Below are positions 10,093-19,784 of a stretch of DNA of 64,000 nt, in pieces (position 1 is the stretch's first letter; the number at the start of each line of letters is the position of its first letter). The stretch covers positions 1 to 64,000 of the forward strand of contig LLYS01000012.1 of assembly GCA_002049495.1 (NCBI GenBank), read 5' to 3'. The position numbers were made by a program, and so were the translations under genes. The stretch comes from Epsilonproteobacteria bacterium tcs-49. GTDB lineage: Bacteria > Campylobacterota > Campylobacteria > Campylobacterales > Sulfurovaceae. The notes under the pieces were generated by a model. That model worked only from the letters and a program-made list of their open reading frames with translations. It was not told the DNA's origin and did not search any database.

Positions 10093-10097
10093 CTTCT

Positions 10098-10127
10098 TAT
10101 AAAAACCGAACCTTTTCGGTTTTTATA
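10098..10127. terminator. Bidirectional rho-independent terminator
   Basis: A 13-bp perfect stem, TATAAAAACCGAA and TTCGGTTTTTATA, closes a four-base loop. A-rich and T-rich arms give a U-tract on both strands, serving the DUF4168 gene (+) and the dnaK-side operon (-). It overlaps the last codons of the minus-strand gene. Confidence 0.85.
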
Positions 10128-10422
10128 AACCGCATCCCCCTCCGTTTTCACTAAAAACCTCTTTTATTTCACACTCTTTACAGCGGTATTCGATAACGCT
10201 AGCACCGCTACAGCCGCTTTTTCTCAACACTCTGGACACTATGGGAGTTTTGGTAAGGGTGATATCTTTGGCTTGATCGTAGAATTTTACGGGTTTGGCG
10301 TTGCAATCTGGGCAGATACCCCGCTTGAAACTGTGGAGACGTTTGTGTTTGAGTTGGTAGTGCAGCAGGACCGCCGCTACCGCAAAAGCCAGTAGCAGCG
10401 ACAATCCTACGAAAGTATACAT
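10123..10422 (-). CDS. Small membrane-anchored zinc-ribbon-like protein
   Basis: 99 residues: one N-terminal transmembrane helix (~4-22) then a cytoplasmic or periplasmic domain with two Cys pairs, CPDC (~37-40) and CKEC (~81-84), and extra cysteines in SGCSG and GGGCGL, suggesting a zinc-ribbon-type metal site. I do not recognise the family. It starts seven bases after the dnaK stop on the same strand, so it may be co-transcribed with the heat-shock operon. Confidence 0.7.
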   Translation of the reverse strand: MYTFVGLSLLLAFAVAAVLLHYQLKHKRLHSFKRGICPDCNAKPVKFYDQAKDITLTKTPIVSRVLRKSGCSGASVIEYRCKECEIKEVFSENGGGCGL

Positions 10423-10429
10423 GAGGTGA

Positions 10430-12319
10430 CTACTCTACCTCTGCGTCGATAACGTCGTCGTCATCTTTTTTCTTTGAAGCATCGGCCTGCGCGCCGCCTT
10501 GCTGTTTCTCCTGCTCTTTGGCATACATCGCTTCGGCAAGCTTATGGCTTACTTCCGTCAGCGCCTTGACCTTCTCATCGATCTGCTCTTTTGTGGCGTT
10601 GTCGTCTTTAAGCACCTCTTTGAGTTCGTTCAGCGCCGTTTCGATCTTCTCTTTTTCGGCAGCGTCGAAGTTTTCACCCAGCTCCTCAAGGGATTTTTCC
10701 GTCTGGTGCACTAAGCTGTCCGCCTGGTTTTTCGCATCAACAAGCTCTTTTTTCTTCTCATCTTCCTCTTTGTGCGCTTCGGCGTCTTTGACCATCTTGT
10801 CGATCTCCTCTTCGCTAAGACCGGAGCTTCCGCTGATGGTGATGTTTTGCTCTTTGCCCGTTCCCTTGTCTTTGGCGGTAACTTTCAAGATACCGTCGCT
10901 GTTGATATCAAAGGTCACCTCGATCTGGGGGACGCCTTTGGGTGCGGCGGGAATATCTCTGAGTTCAAACTGCCCGAGGGATTTATTGTCTTTGGCAAAC
11001 TCTCTCTCCCCTTGCACGACGTGGATCGTAACCGCCGGCTGGTTGTCTTCGGCCGTGGAGAACACTTCCGATTTCTGCGCGGGGATCGTCGTACCCTTTT
11101 CGATCAGTTTTGTGGTTACTCCGCCGAGGGTTTCGATACCAAGGCTCAGTGGCGTTACGTCAAGAAGCAGTACGTCTTTGACGTCGCCTTTGAGTACGCC
11201 GCCCTGGATCGCGGCACCGACGGCTACAACCTCATCGGGGTTTACGGATTTGTTCAACTCTTTATCAAATACTTTCTTCACCGCTTCCTGAACCGCGGGG
11301 ATTCTTGTAGATCCGCCGACCATAACGACCTGTTTGATCTCATTTGGCGTTAAGTCCGCATTTTCGATTACGCGTTTTACCGTCGTGACCGTACCCTCTA
11401 CGAGGTCTTCGATCATACCTTCAAACTTGGCTCTGGTGATGTTTCGCGTCAAGTGCTTGGGACCGGTAGCGTCTGCGGTGATGTAGGGCAGATTGATATC
11501 GGTCTGATCGGAAGAGCTGAGCTCTTTTTTCGCGTTTTCAGCCGCCTCTTTCAATCTTTGCATCGCCATGACATCTTGCTTCAGATCAACGCCCTGCTCA
11601 TCTTTGAACTCTTTTACAAGCCAGTCGATGATTCTGTTGTCAAAGTCGTCACCGCCCAAGAAAGCGTCCCCGTCGGTTGCGAGTACTTCTACGACGTTGT
11701 CGCCGGTTTCAAGAACGGTAACGTCAAAAGTACCGCCGCCCAGGTCGTAAACCAAAATCTCTTCGGCTTCTTTCTTGTCAAGTCCGTACGCAAGCGCCGC
11801 ACTTGTGGGTTCGTTGATGATCCGAAGGACGTTCAGCCCCGCGATCTGTCCCGCTTCTTTGGTCGCTTTTCTCTGCGCGTCGTTGAAATACGCAGGCACG
11901 GTAATAACCGCGTCCGTTACGTCCTCACCGAGGTAGCTTTCCGCATCCTCTTTCATCTTGATAAGCACTTTCGCACTGATCTCTTGGGGCGTATAGGTTT
12001 TACCGTCCACTTCGATAGCACACGCGCCGCTTCGATCGACGATCTTGTAGGGCAGCTTTTCCTGCGCCTCTTTGGCCATATCCTCACTCATCATCAAGCC
12101 CATGATACGCTTAATGGAGTAGATCGTTTTTTCGGGGTTTGTCACCGCTTGACGCTTCGCGCTGTCACCGACGAGGATTTCGCCCTTGTCGGTAAAAGCT
12201 ACAACCGAAGGTGTGGTGTTTTTCCCCTCCTTGTTGGTGATGATTTTCCCCTCACCGTTATCATACACTGCCATCGCAGAGTTTGTCGTACCTAAGTCGA
12301 TTCCTAATACTTTAGCCAT
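10430..12319 (-). CDS. dnaK: Chaperone DnaK
   Basis: 629-residue Hsp70. ATPase domain starts [13 protein letters not shown], contains the actin-like phosphate loops (DLGGGTFDV near residue 195) and is followed by the substrate-binding domain and a Lys/Asp/Glu-rich tail ending VIDAEVE. Works with GrpE (next gene upstream) and DnaJ (not in the window) in folding. Lies in the hrcA-grpE-dnaK operon, whose CIRCE element is upstream of hrcA. 78-base gap to grpE contains AAAGAAAATG-type leader with AGGAG before the ATG. Confidence 0.98.
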   Translation of the reverse strand: MAKVLGIDLGTTNSAMAVYDNGEGKIITNKEGKNTTPSVVAFTDKGEILVGDSAKRQAVTNPEKTIYSIKRIMGLMMSEDMAKEAQEKLPYKIVDRSGACAIEVDGKTYTPQEISAKVLIKMKEDAESYLGEDVTDAVITVPAYFNDAQRKATKEAGQIAGLNVLRIINEPTSAALAYGLDKKEAEEILVYDLGGGTFDVTVLETGDNVVEVLATDGDAFLGGDDFDNRIIDWLVKEFKDEQGVDLKQDVMAMQRLKEAAENAKKELSSSDQTDINLPYITADATGPKHLTRNITRAKFEGMIEDLVEGTVTTVKRVIENADLTPNEIKQVVMVGGSTRIPAVQEAVKKVFDKELNKSVNPDEVVAVGAAIQGGVLKGDVKDVLLLDVTPLSLGIETLGGVTTKLIEKGTTIPAQKSEVFSTAEDNQPAVTIHVVQGEREFAKDNKSLGQFELRDIPAAPKGVPQIEVTFDINSDGILKVTAKDKGTGKEQNITISGSSGLSEEEIDKMVKDAEAHKEEDEKKKELVDAKNQADSLVHQTEKSLEELGENFDAAEKEKIETALNELKEVLKDDNATKEQIDEKVKALTEVSHKLAEAMYAKEQEKQQGGAQADASKKKDDDDVIDAEVE

Positions 12320-12397
12320 TTTCTTTCTCCTTGTTAATTGTTTTGTTTCACTTTGCTAATTTTCTCTATTCCCAACCGCTCACAACCATAGATGACG

Positions 12398-12949
12398 CTA
12401 CTTGGCGATACTCACCATAGCAGGTCGCAGCAGACGCTCTCTCATCGTATAGCCGTGCTGCATCACTTCGACGATATCGCCGCTTTCATGCTCCTGGCTC
12501 TCAACCTGCATCACCGCGTTGTGCAGCTGCGGATCGAAACCGTTGTCGATATCGACGATCTCCACGCCGTGTTTGGAGATCGCTTTTTTAAACTGCTCAA
12601 TAGTCAGCTCGATCCCCTCTACCATCTTTTCGTCACCGCTGTTTTGCGCGGCTTTAAGCGCCATATCCAGCGAATCGATGACGGGTAAAAGGTCCTTTGC
12701 GAAACTTTCGTTGGCATACGCCACGGCGTTATGCTTATCCTTTTCCAGCCGTTTCTTGCTGTTTTCAAAATCGGCGTACACCTTCACGTATTTCTCCTTT
12801 TGCGCGTTGAGCTGCTCGTTCAAAGCTTCGATCTGAGCCTGCAGGTCTTCGCCCTGCTCCTTTTCTTCCTGCTCAGTTTCCTGCTCTTTTTCGCACTCCT
12901 GGCTTTCGGGCTCTTCAGTGTTTTTCACTTCTTCATTTTCAGTTGCCAC
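12398..12949 (-). CDS. grpE: Nucleotide exchange factor GrpE
   Basis: 183 residues: a long Glu/Gln-rich N-terminal coiled coil (~1-60), then the GrpE core with VYADFENSKKRLEKDK and the beta domain (VEIVDIDNGFDPQLHNAV). Releases ADP from DnaK. GTG start with AAGGAG upstream, overlapping the hrcA reading frame by 11 bases, which points to coupled translation. Confidence 0.96.
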   Translation of the reverse strand: MATENEEVKNTEEPESQECEKEQETEQEEKEQGEDLQAQIEALNEQLNAQKEKYVKVYADFENSKKRLEKDKHNAVAYANESFAKDLLPVIDSLDMALKAAQNSGDEKMVEGIELTIEQFKKAISKHGVEIVDIDNGFDPQLHNAVMQVESQEHESGDIVEVMQHGYTMRERLLRPAMVSIAK

Positions 12950-13706
12950 TTATACTCCTTATGAAATTTTTATAATCGTTCGTCAACTCTCCGAGAAGAA
13001 ACAGTTGGTACTTTCTTCCCTCTTCATTTTGTACCTGCAGTTTCGTTTTCAGCAGCGGATAGTCAAACCCTATGCGAAAATCCTGGTTGATCACCGTTCC
13101 GTCATAGAGGCTTTGGAAATCCTCCTGCAGTTCAAAATCAAAAAGCCGATTCCTGTTATAAATCTTGATATTCGAAGAGATCGCTTCATTGATCTTGGTC
13201 GCGAAGGGTTCCAACCCGATCTGTTTGATTACCGAGGCGATCTTTTCGATCTCGTTGCCCAGGAAATCCCGCAGGAACTTTTCCAGCAGCCGGTTGTAGC
13301 GCACCGCTATCTCACTTTCGGTGAAGATGATCAAGAGGTATTTGTCTTCGATATTTCTCACCTCTTCCAAGACGTTGGAGCTGACATCTTTCATGCAGAC
13401 GTAGATATCAAACTCCTTCGCGCTGCGCTCCACTTTGCCCGTATCGATCACGAACCCTTCGCCGATCGATTCAAAAAACGTGCTCCAGTACTCGATCATC
13501 GTCGTATCGGTCGGGATACGACCGCCGCTGCGATGGAGCTGCTCCACGATACCGTCATCTACCATCTTTTTAAAGTAGTAGCGGATCGTCGCGGAACTCA
13601 TATCCATGGAGATCACTTTTTTAAGCTGCTCCGAACCTATGGGATCTTTTACCTTAATGAACTCATTGATTAATGTATTTAAAATTAAAAGATATTTATC
13701 ATTCAT
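12939..13706 (-). CDS. hrcA: Heat-inducible transcription repressor HrcA
   Basis: 255 residues, shorter than the ~340-residue proteins of Bacillus but typical for Campylobacterota. N-terminal winged helix (~1-75; residues such as DPIGSEQLKK and SSATIRYYFKKM) is followed by the GAF-like dimerisation domain. Represses the operon by binding CIRCE, found ten bases upstream of the ATG. First gene of hrcA-grpE-dnaK. Confidence 0.93.
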   Translation of the reverse strand: MNDKYLLILNTLINEFIKVKDPIGSEQLKKVISMDMSSATIRYYFKKMVDDGIVEQLHRSGGRIPTDTTMIEYWSTFFESIGEGFVIDTGKVERSAKEFDIYVCMKDVSSNVLEEVRNIEDKYLLIIFTESEIAVRYNRLLEKFLRDFLGNEIEKIASVIKQIGLEPFATKINEAISSNIKIYNRNRLFDFELQEDFQSLYDGTVINQDFRIGFDYPLLKTKLQVQNEEGRKYQLFLLGELTNDYKNFIRSISGN

Positions 13707-13715
13707 CGATAACCT

Positions 13716-13742
13716 TTAGCACTCACTATCAATTTGTGCTAA
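13716..13742 (-). promoter_or_regulatory. CIRCE operator
   Basis: TTAGCACTC (13716-13724), nine-base spacer, TTGTGCTAA (13734-13742). Left arm matches the CIRCE consensus fully and the right arm differs from GAGTGCTAA at two bases. It lies directly upstream of hrcA, so HrcA autoregulates the heat-shock operon. Confidence 0.92.
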
Positions 13743-13880
13743 CAAAATTATACAACATTGAGTGATCATTTGTCAAGTTATAAAAACGGCTCTTTCGAAA
13801 CTTTTGCGCAAAGCCCATGTACAGGCGCTTAAGCATGGGATTCGTCGCCCAGTTTAAAACTATTTCGATAAAATGTTTTC

Positions 13881-14762
13881 ATGTATTTATATGAGTTTTC
13901 CAAACGTTTTCCCCACCTTAATACTGTCGATACGCTGGAGTACTGCTCCATCTTCGGCGGAGTGGAGGAAGCGCTGCACATCAAATTCTTCGACAACATC
14001 TACGACACCATCGAAGACAACATCATCAAACACCTCGACACCTTTGAAGCCCAGATCCAGCCGGCCGTGATCAAGCAGCAACCCTACGCGCACTTTTTGT
14101 GGGCGTGTACCAAAAGTGACGCGAAAAAGATCAACTGCTTCCGCAAAGCGCGCATTTCGGAAAAAAAGGGCGAAGAGCTTTTGCACGATCTGATAGAGAT
14201 GGGGGTTTTGCATCTGGAGGAATCGCGCGAACCGCCCTTAAAAACCCACCCCGGGCAAAAACTCAAAAAGGAGCTGCGCGGCTACCGTATCCAGCCCAGG
14301 ATCCGCTTTAACAAGCCCTTTTACCGCTTCTATTTCCGTTTTATCTACGGCAAAAGCGAAGAGATCGCCCAGGGCTATACCAAAAACTTTTTTGAAAAAC
14401 TTTCAAAAAATATCGACCGCTACTACAGCTACCCCTTTGAAAAAGCCGCCAACGCCCTGCTGGCCAAGCGCTTTGACCTTGAAGAGAGAGGCAGCTACTG
14501 GGATAAGGATAACGAGTTCGACGTTTTTGCCAAAACCTCCCGGGGCAAGCTGATCGTCGGCGAGTGCAAGTACAAAGACCGCAAAGTGTGCAAAAACGAA
14601 TTGACCAAACTCAAACACAAATGCAAAATCTCGGGGTTAGAACCCGATTACTACCTGCTGGCGTCCAAAAGCGGCTTCAGCAAAGAGTTGGAAAAAAACG
14701 AGGATAGAGATTTGATCCTCTTTTCCATAGAGGATTTTAAGGAGCTTTTGTATGATCGATAA
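13881..14762 (+). CDS. DUF234-type PD-(D/E)xK nuclease-like protein
   Basis: 293 residues. N-terminal helical part, a winged-helix-like middle (GEELLHDLIEMGVL), and a C-terminal DUF234 domain: NEFDVFAKTSRGKLIVGECKYKDRK contains the D...ExK pattern (residues ~208-230). DUF234 usually sits at the C-terminus of archaeal-type AAA ATPases; here the ATPase part is absent. Function unknown; nucleic acid binding is possible. Its stop overlaps the flgS start by 11 bases, so the two are coupled in translation. Confidence 0.75.
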   Translation: MYLYEFSKRFPHLNTVDTLEYCSIFGGVEEALHIKFFDNIYDTIEDNIIKHLDTFEAQIQPAVIKQQPYAHFLWACTKSDAKKINCFRKARISEKKGEELLHDLIEMGVLHLEESREPPLKTHPGQKLKKELRGYRIQPRIRFNKPFYRFYFRFIYGKSEEIAQGYTKNFFEKLSKNIDRYYSYPFEKAANALLAKRFDLEERGSYWDKDNEFDVFAKTSRGKLIVGECKYKDRKVCKNELTKLKHKCKISGLEPDYYLLASKSGFSKELEKNEDRDLILFSIEDFKELLYDR

Positions 14763-15765
14763 AAGTATGATCGATAATCTCGATAGCAAGGATCGGCAGA
14801 TCGTTTTGCAATCTTTGGAGAGTTTGATCGATCAAACCTACAAGGTGGAAAACGAGTACAAGACGCTCAACAGCTCCTATAACAGCCTGGAGGGGTTGAT
14901 CAAACAGATCATCGAGGTGCTGCCAAACGCCCTGTGGGTCATCAACGACGACAACAGCATCTTTTTGCAAAACAGCGAAGCCAAGCAGCACGACGACCAC
15001 CTGGAGATGTTTATCAACTCCCGTGACGGGGATGAGCTGTATGTGCAAAAACGCTACTTTTTGATCAATAAAAAGACCCACAACGACAAGCTGATCGTAA
15101 GCGCCACCGATATCACCAGCCACAAACGCAAGGACCGCCTGGCGTTCATGGGGCAGATGGCCGCGCACCTTGCCCACGAGATCCGCAACCCCGTAGGCTC
15201 CATCTCGCTGCTGATCCCTACGCTGATGAAGCAGGCGGGGGAAAACTCCAAACCGGTCATCGAAGAGATCAAAAAATCGATCATCAGGGTCGAACGCATC
15301 ATCAAATCCACCCTGCTGTACTCCAAAGGCGTACAGGCCAAGATCAAACCCTTCGGTACGGACAGGCTGCAGCGGGAGTTGGAAACGGCGATCCAGTACT
15401 ACGGCTATGAAAAATCGATCACCTTTGAGTTTGAGTTTACCCAGGAGAAATTAAACGCCGATTTTGACCTGATTTCGCTGATGCTGCAAAACTTTATCTT
15501 CAACGCCGTCGATGCTATCGAAGAGGATGACGAGAGCGAAGAGGGGTCGGTGCGCCTCCGCCTGGAACAGGATCGCTTCAAAATCTACGACAGCGGCGTC
15601 CCCATCGCCGATCCGGAAAAACTGTTCGTGGCTTTTAACACCACCAAAACCAAAGGCAACGGACTGGGACTGGTGCTTTCCAAGCAGATCGCCGCCGCAC
15701 ACGGGGGAGCGATCGAGTTTATCGCCGAACCCAAACATTTTATTATCACATTCAATACGCAATAA
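14752..15765 (+). CDS. flgS: Flagellar two-component sensor kinase FlgS
   Basis: 337 residues, no membrane segment: a cytoplasmic NtrB-like kinase with an N-terminal coiled coil/PAS-like region (~30-125), H-box AHLAHEIRNPVGSI with His142, and HATPase motifs (NAVDAI, NGLGLVLSKQIAAAHGG). Matches FlgS of Campylobacter and Helicobacter, which phosphorylates the sigma-54 activator FlgR after export-apparatus assembly and switches on hook/basal body genes. flgR is not in the window, but flhA is. Start at ATG 14752 with AAGGAG; a second ATG five codons on is possible. Confidence 0.85.
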   Translation: MIDKSMIDNLDSKDRQIVLQSLESLIDQTYKVENEYKTLNSSYNSLEGLIKQIIEVLPNALWVINDDNSIFLQNSEAKQHDDHLEMFINSRDGDELYVQKRYFLINKKTHNDKLIVSATDITSHKRKDRLAFMGQMAAHLAHEIRNPVGSISLLIPTLMKQAGENSKPVIEEIKKSIIRVERIIKSTLLYSKGVQAKIKPFGTDRLQRELETAIQYYGYEKSITFEFEFTQEKLNADFDLISLMLQNFIFNAVDAIEEDDESEEGSVRLRLEQDRFKIYDSGVPIADPEKLFVAFNTTKTKGNGLGLVLSKQIAAAHGGAIEFIAEPKHFIITFNTQ

Positions 15766-15774
15766 AGGATATCC

Positions 15775-16065
15775 ATGATCGTACATATCGTATTTTTCAA
15801 ACTCAAAGAGCAGAATAAAGATGCCAACCTCCGGCGGCTTCAAAGCGCTATCGAGGGGATGAAGGGCAAAGTGGAAGTGCTCCGTGATCTGGAAGTGGGC
15901 ATCGATTTCAACGGCAGCGAGCGCGCCTGCGATCTGAGCCTGTACTCCACCTTTGATTCCAAAACAGACCTCAAAACCTACGCTACGCACCCCGAACACC
16001 TCAAGGTGATCGAAATCGTCAAAGAGGTCAGCGAATACACCAAGGTGGTTGATTACGAAAAGTAG
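15775..16065 (+). CDS. Dabb family stress-responsive alpha/beta-barrel protein
   Basis: 96 residues matching the Dabb dimeric alpha/beta barrel: MIVHIVFFKLKE at the N-terminus, the Dxxxx-E/DLSLYSTF strand and TYATHPEHLKV, a family hallmark. Biochemical role generally undefined. RBS AAAGGATATCC precedes the ATG; nine bases after flgS. Confidence 0.85.
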   Translation: MIVHIVFFKLKEQNKDANLRRLQSAIEGMKGKVEVLRDLEVGIDFNGSERACDLSLYSTFDSKTDLKTYATHPEHLKVIEIVKEVSEYTKVVDYEK

Positions 16066-16101
16066 TCTATGATACAATAGTGCAACCACAAAGGAGGCAC
16101 T

Positions 16102-17214
16102 ATGAGAGCACTTGTTTTTCTCCTTACCTTAAGCCTTGCCGCGGCTTTTGCTTCGGAGGTACTTTTTGAATCCGACAGCGACAGCGGCGAAAGTTTTGTT
16201 CTGGAGCGGCTGCACAAAGACAAAGGCGTTATCTGGTCGCTGGAGTTTTTAGATGAAAGCACGATACTTTATACCCAGCGCCGGGGAGAAGCGGGAGTAC
16301 TTGATCTGGCCACGGGCACCGCTGCGCCGCTGCAGGGTTTACCCGCGATCAAGAGCGACGGCCAGGGCGGTTTGCTCGATGCGGGGGTGTCTCCCGGATT
16401 TCAGCGCGGCGGGTGGATCTACTTTACCTACGTCGCTGATCAAAACGGCCGGGGCGTGACGGTACTGGCCCGCGCCAAATTGCGCGGTAAGCGCCTGCAG
16501 GAGTGGCAAACCCTGCTGCGAACCGACTCCGGCACCGATACCGACCGCCACTTTGGCAGCCGCATCGCCTTTGATAACAAAGGCTACCTCTACTTCGGCG
16601 TCGGCGACCGGGGCGTGCGTCCCAACGCGCAAGATCTTTCAAACCACGCGGGGACGCTGATGCGCCTGCACCTTGACGGTTCGATTCCCAAAGACAACCC
16701 CTTTGTCCGTGAGGGCGGCGCCAAAGACGCCATCTACTCCTACGGCCACCGCAATCCCCAGGGGCTTTTTTACGATAATGGGGAAGATACCCTGTGGGAG
16801 ATCGAACACGGCCCCAGGGGCGGAGACGAGATCAATATCATTAAAAAGGGAGCCAACTACGGCTGGCCCGAAATCTCTTACGGCAAGGAGTACTGGGCAC
16901 CCTTCCCCGTCGGCGAGGAGAAAAAAGCGGGGATGGAACAACCCTGGAAATACTACGACCCCTCCATCGCCCCCGGCTCCCTGCTTCGCTACAGCGGTAA
17001 AGCGTTTAAAAGCTGGGAAGGCAACCTTTTTGCGGGGGCTTTGGTACTGCGCCACCTCAACCGCGTCGTCGTGGATGATAATCTGCGCCCCGCCGGGGAG
17101 GAGCGGCTGCTCAAAGAGTACGGTCAGCGCATAAGAGACGTAATCGAAGGCCCTAAGGGGTACCTCTACCTCAGTACCGACAGCGGAGAGATCCTGCGGC
17201 TAAGACCGCAGTAA
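16102..17214 (+). CDS. Secreted PQQ-dependent sugar dehydrogenase-like protein
   Basis: 370 residues: signal peptide (~1-18), then a six-bladed propeller of the soluble aldose (YliI/GSDH) family. Signature segments are FGVGDRGVR, YSYGHRNPQGL and IEHGPRGGDEINI, containing the expected catalytic histidine and calcium/PQQ residues. Oxidises aldose sugars in the periplasm if PQQ is supplied; substrate unknown. AAAGGAGG before the ATG and a TACAAT-type -10 near 16071. Confidence 0.9.
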   Translation: MRALVFLLTLSLAAAFASEVLFESDSDSGESFVLERLHKDKGVIWSLEFLDESTILYTQRRGEAGVLDLATGTAAPLQGLPAIKSDGQGGLLDAGVSPGFQRGGWIYFTYVADQNGRGVTVLARAKLRGKRLQEWQTLLRTDSGTDTDRHFGSRIAFDNKGYLYFGVGDRGVRPNAQDLSNHAGTLMRLHLDGSIPKDNPFVREGGAKDAIYSYGHRNPQGLFYDNGEDTLWEIEHGPRGGDEINIIKKGANYGWPEISYGKEYWAPFPVGEEKKAGMEQPWKYYDPSIAPGSLLRYSGKAFKSWEGNLFAGALVLRHLNRVVVDDNLRPAGEERLLKEYGQRIRDVIEGPKGYLYLSTDSGEILRLRPQ

Positions 17215-17216
17215 CC

Positions 17217-18236
17217 CTACCCCATCGGGTAGAGGATTTCGCTCTGGATCTGTTTGATTTTTTGCAGGATTTCATCCTCAAGCTTCACGTCAAAGGCGTC
17301 GAAGCTGGGATCGAGCTGTTCGGGCGTGCGCGCGCCGATGATGGTCGAGGCTACGAAATCAAAGTGCATACTCCACGCCACCGCCAGCGTCACGGGGTGC
17401 ATGCCGTACTCCTTCGCCAAATCCACGTATTTCTGCGTCGCTTCCAGGGCTCGGTCGTTGATAAAGCGCTGTGCCTGGGCTTTGACCCTGGGGTTTGTGC
17501 TTTGGATATAGCTGGAAAAGCGCGCGTTTTCGGGGTAGAACTTGGCGTTGTATTTACCGCTGAGAACCCCGCCTGCGATGGGCGAGTACGGCAGCAGCGA
17601 AATCTTCTCTTCTCGGCATACGTGCGCCAACTCGTCCAAAAAGCGCGGATTGTTCAACGAAAAGTTGTTTTGTATCGATTCAAAGCGCGCCGTCCCCTCG
17701 TACTTTGCGATCTCGTTGGCTTTGGTCAAGCCGTAGGCGCTGTCGTTTGAAGTCCCGATATAGCGCACTTTGCCCTCTTTGACAAGTTCGTCAAACGCCT
17801 GCAAGGACTCCTCTTTGGGCACGAGCGTATCGGGCCAGTGCATCTGATATAGATCGATATACTCAGTCCCCAGACGCTTCAGCGACCCCTCTACCGCTTT
17901 TTTGATATGAAAGCGGTCGATAGCGGTCATGCCGTGCCGGATAGGCGGCACGAACCAGCCGTTTGCCGCCCCTGCGACCTTGCTGGCGATGATCAGCGAA
18001 TCGCGCTGCTTGCCTTTGAGCCACTCGCCGATCCACTCCTCGGTACGCCCCGCGTCTTTGGCATTAGGCGGCACGGGATAGAGCTCCGCCGTATCGAAAA
18101 AGTTGATCCCCCGCTCATAGGCTTTGTCCATGATCGCAAAAGCTTCTTTTTTACTGCTTTGCGAACCAAAAGTCATCGTCCCCAGACAGATCGGGGTAAC
18201 CCGAAGTCCCGTTTTTCCTATATATCGATGCTGCAT
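17217..18236 (-). CDS. Aldo/keto reductase, Tas-like
   Basis: 339-residue NADP(H)-dependent TIM-barrel oxidoreductase. Catalytic Asp/Tyr in FFDTAELYP (~46-54), Lys in IIASKVAG, and the second-strand motif QMHWPDTL give the tetrad. Long loop after the first helix resembles Tas/YajO-type enzymes. Substrate unknown. Convergent with the sugar dehydrogenase, only two bases between stops; its stop region (CTACCC-CATC-GGGTAG) can fold into a small hairpin. Confidence 0.9.
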   Translation of the reverse strand: MQHRYIGKTGLRVTPICLGTMTFGSQSSKKEAFAIMDKAYERGINFFDTAELYPVPPNAKDAGRTEEWIGEWLKGKQRDSLIIASKVAGAANGWFVPPIRHGMTAIDRFHIKKAVEGSLKRLGTEYIDLYQMHWPDTLVPKEESLQAFDELVKEGKVRYIGTSNDSAYGLTKANEIAKYEGTARFESIQNNFSLNNPRFLDELAHVCREEKISLLPYSPIAGGVLSGKYNAKFYPENARFSSYIQSTNPRVKAQAQRFINDRALEATQKYVDLAKEYGMHPVTLAVAWSMHFDFVASTIIGARTPEQLDPSFDAFDVKLEDEILQKIKQIQSEILYPMG

Positions 18237-18263
18237 TGTTCCTCCTTCGTTGAATTTAGCACA

Positions 18264-19784
18264 TTATTGCAATACTTTTTTCGCAAAACTCACCGCTTCC
18301 TCGCTGGGGTTTTCCCCGCCGACGATCCGCGCGATCTCTTCGACGCGGCTTTGCCCCTGAAGCTCCGTAACCCGGCTTTGCCCCTTGCTGTTTTTATGCA
18401 CCAGAAAGTGCTGCGCCGCAGCGGCGCTGACGTGGGGCTGGTGGCTGATAGCAAAGATTTGGTACTTTGTCGAGAGTTTTTTGATCATCTCGGCGATGGC
18501 GATGGATTCGTCGCCGCTGACGTTGGCGTCGATCTCATCGAGTATGATTACGCCGTTTTGTTCGCTAAGCGCGCTGCGTACCACCAAAAGTGCCAGTCGC
18601 ACCCGGTTGAACTCCCCGCCGCTGAGGGTTTTGATGGTGGAACCTTTCAAATCCAGATCCAGCGTATCCGCGCCGCTCTCATCGATGCTTTTTGCGCCGA
18701 AGAGAAACTTCACCGGCGTCAAACGCAGCGCTTTGAGGTAACCGTTGAGCTCCTTCTCCACCGCCGCGGCGCTTTTTTTCCGATACTCCGTAAGCTGTGC
18801 CGCCGACTTTTCCAGCGCTTTACCCTCACTTTGTACAAAGCTTTCCAAATCCTTCTTGGTAAAGGAGAGGTTTTCATACTCGGCAAGCTCCTTTTTCTTC
18901 TGCTGCAGATACTCCAGACTTTCCTCCACGGAGCCGAAGCGGCGCTTGAGTTCGCTGATCTGTTCGATGCGGTCAAGCACCTCCTCCACGTCGGTGTCGC
19001 TGAGTTCGTCGATCATATCGTTGGAGCTTTCAAAATCGTTGCGCAGCTGGTTCATCGCTTCGTCAAAAACGCTGCTGTCCTTTTCCAAAATCGCGTAAGC
19101 GTCATACACCGCGCTTTCAAGCTCAAAAATCTGCTCCGCCTTTTCGATCGCTTCTTTGATCTTGTCGATCTTGGAAAGCTTATGTTTGATATCCATAAGC
19201 TCCGCATCCTCTCCCGGTTTGGGGTCGATGCTTTCGATCTTGTCGATTTCAAAGCGGGCAAACTCCATAAGCTCCTGTACCCGTTTCTCGTCCTCTTGCA
19301 CCCGCTGCAGCGCCTCAAGCTTCTGCTTGTATACCCCGTAGCGCCGCCGGTACTCATTTTTAAGCTCGGAAAAACCCTTTTGTTTTCTGTCTGCGTGCAG
19401 ATCCAAAAGCTCCAGCAGGTTGTTCAATTCGCTGCTGTCACGCACGCTAAGATGCTTGATGTGCCCCTCAAAGAGGCTTTTCAAGCGGTTTTTGGAGATA
19501 GTTTGATCGTTGAGATAGTAGCGCACCTTTTCCTTTTTGACCAGCTTCAGAGTCAACTCCTCCTCCAGGGCGAAATCCTCGCACTCCAGCCCCGTAGGCT
19601 TATCCAGCGTTATTTCGCTGAGGCTCGCGGCGGGCTTTTCCAAGCCGATAAGCGAAAGGATGGAGCCCATAAGCACCGACTTCCCCGCGCCGCTTGGCCC
19701 GGTAAAGACCACAAGCCCCCTGTCAAACTCCAGATCGATCTTGTTAAACCCCACCAGATCCAGCGCCAGCAACCGCTCTAACAC
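18264..19784 (-). CDS. recN: DNA repair protein RecN
   Basis: 506 residues, SMC-like ATPase for double-strand-break repair. Walker A GPSGAGKS at ~30-37, two long coiled coils (~150-330), signature KTLSGGEFNRVRLAL and Walker B GVIILDEIDANVSG. Slightly short of the 550 residues of E. coli but usual for this group. GTG start overlapping the last codons of nadK, so it is the second gene of nadK-recN. Confidence 0.93.
   Translation of the reverse strand: MLERLLALDLVGFNKIDLEFDRGLVVFTGPSGAGKSVLMGSILSLIGLEKPAASLSEITLDKPTGLECEDFALEEELTLKLVKKEKVRYYLNDQTISKNRLKSLFEGHIKHLSVRDSSELNNLLELLDLHADRKQKGFSELKNEYRRRYGVYKQKLEALQRVQEDEKRVQELMEFARFEIDKIESIDPKPGEDAELMDIKHKLSKIDKIKEAIEKAEQIFELESAVYDAYAILEKDSSVFDEAMNQLRNDFESSNDMIDELSDTDVEEVLDRIEQISELKRRFGSVEESLEYLQQKKKELAEYENLSFTKKDLESFVQSEGKALEKSAAQLTEYRKKSAAAVEKELNGYLKALRLTPVKFLFGAKSIDESGADTLDLDLKGSTIKTLSGGEFNRVRLALLVVRSALSEQNGVIILDEIDANVSGDESIAIAEMIKKLSTKYQIFAISHQPHVSAAAAQHFLVHKNSKGQSRVTELQGQSRVEEIARIVGGENPSEEAVSFAKKVLQ

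Noticed and set aside
17907-19781. 624-codon plus-strand open frame
   Set aside because: Fully antisense to the aldo/keto reductase and recN; no motifs.
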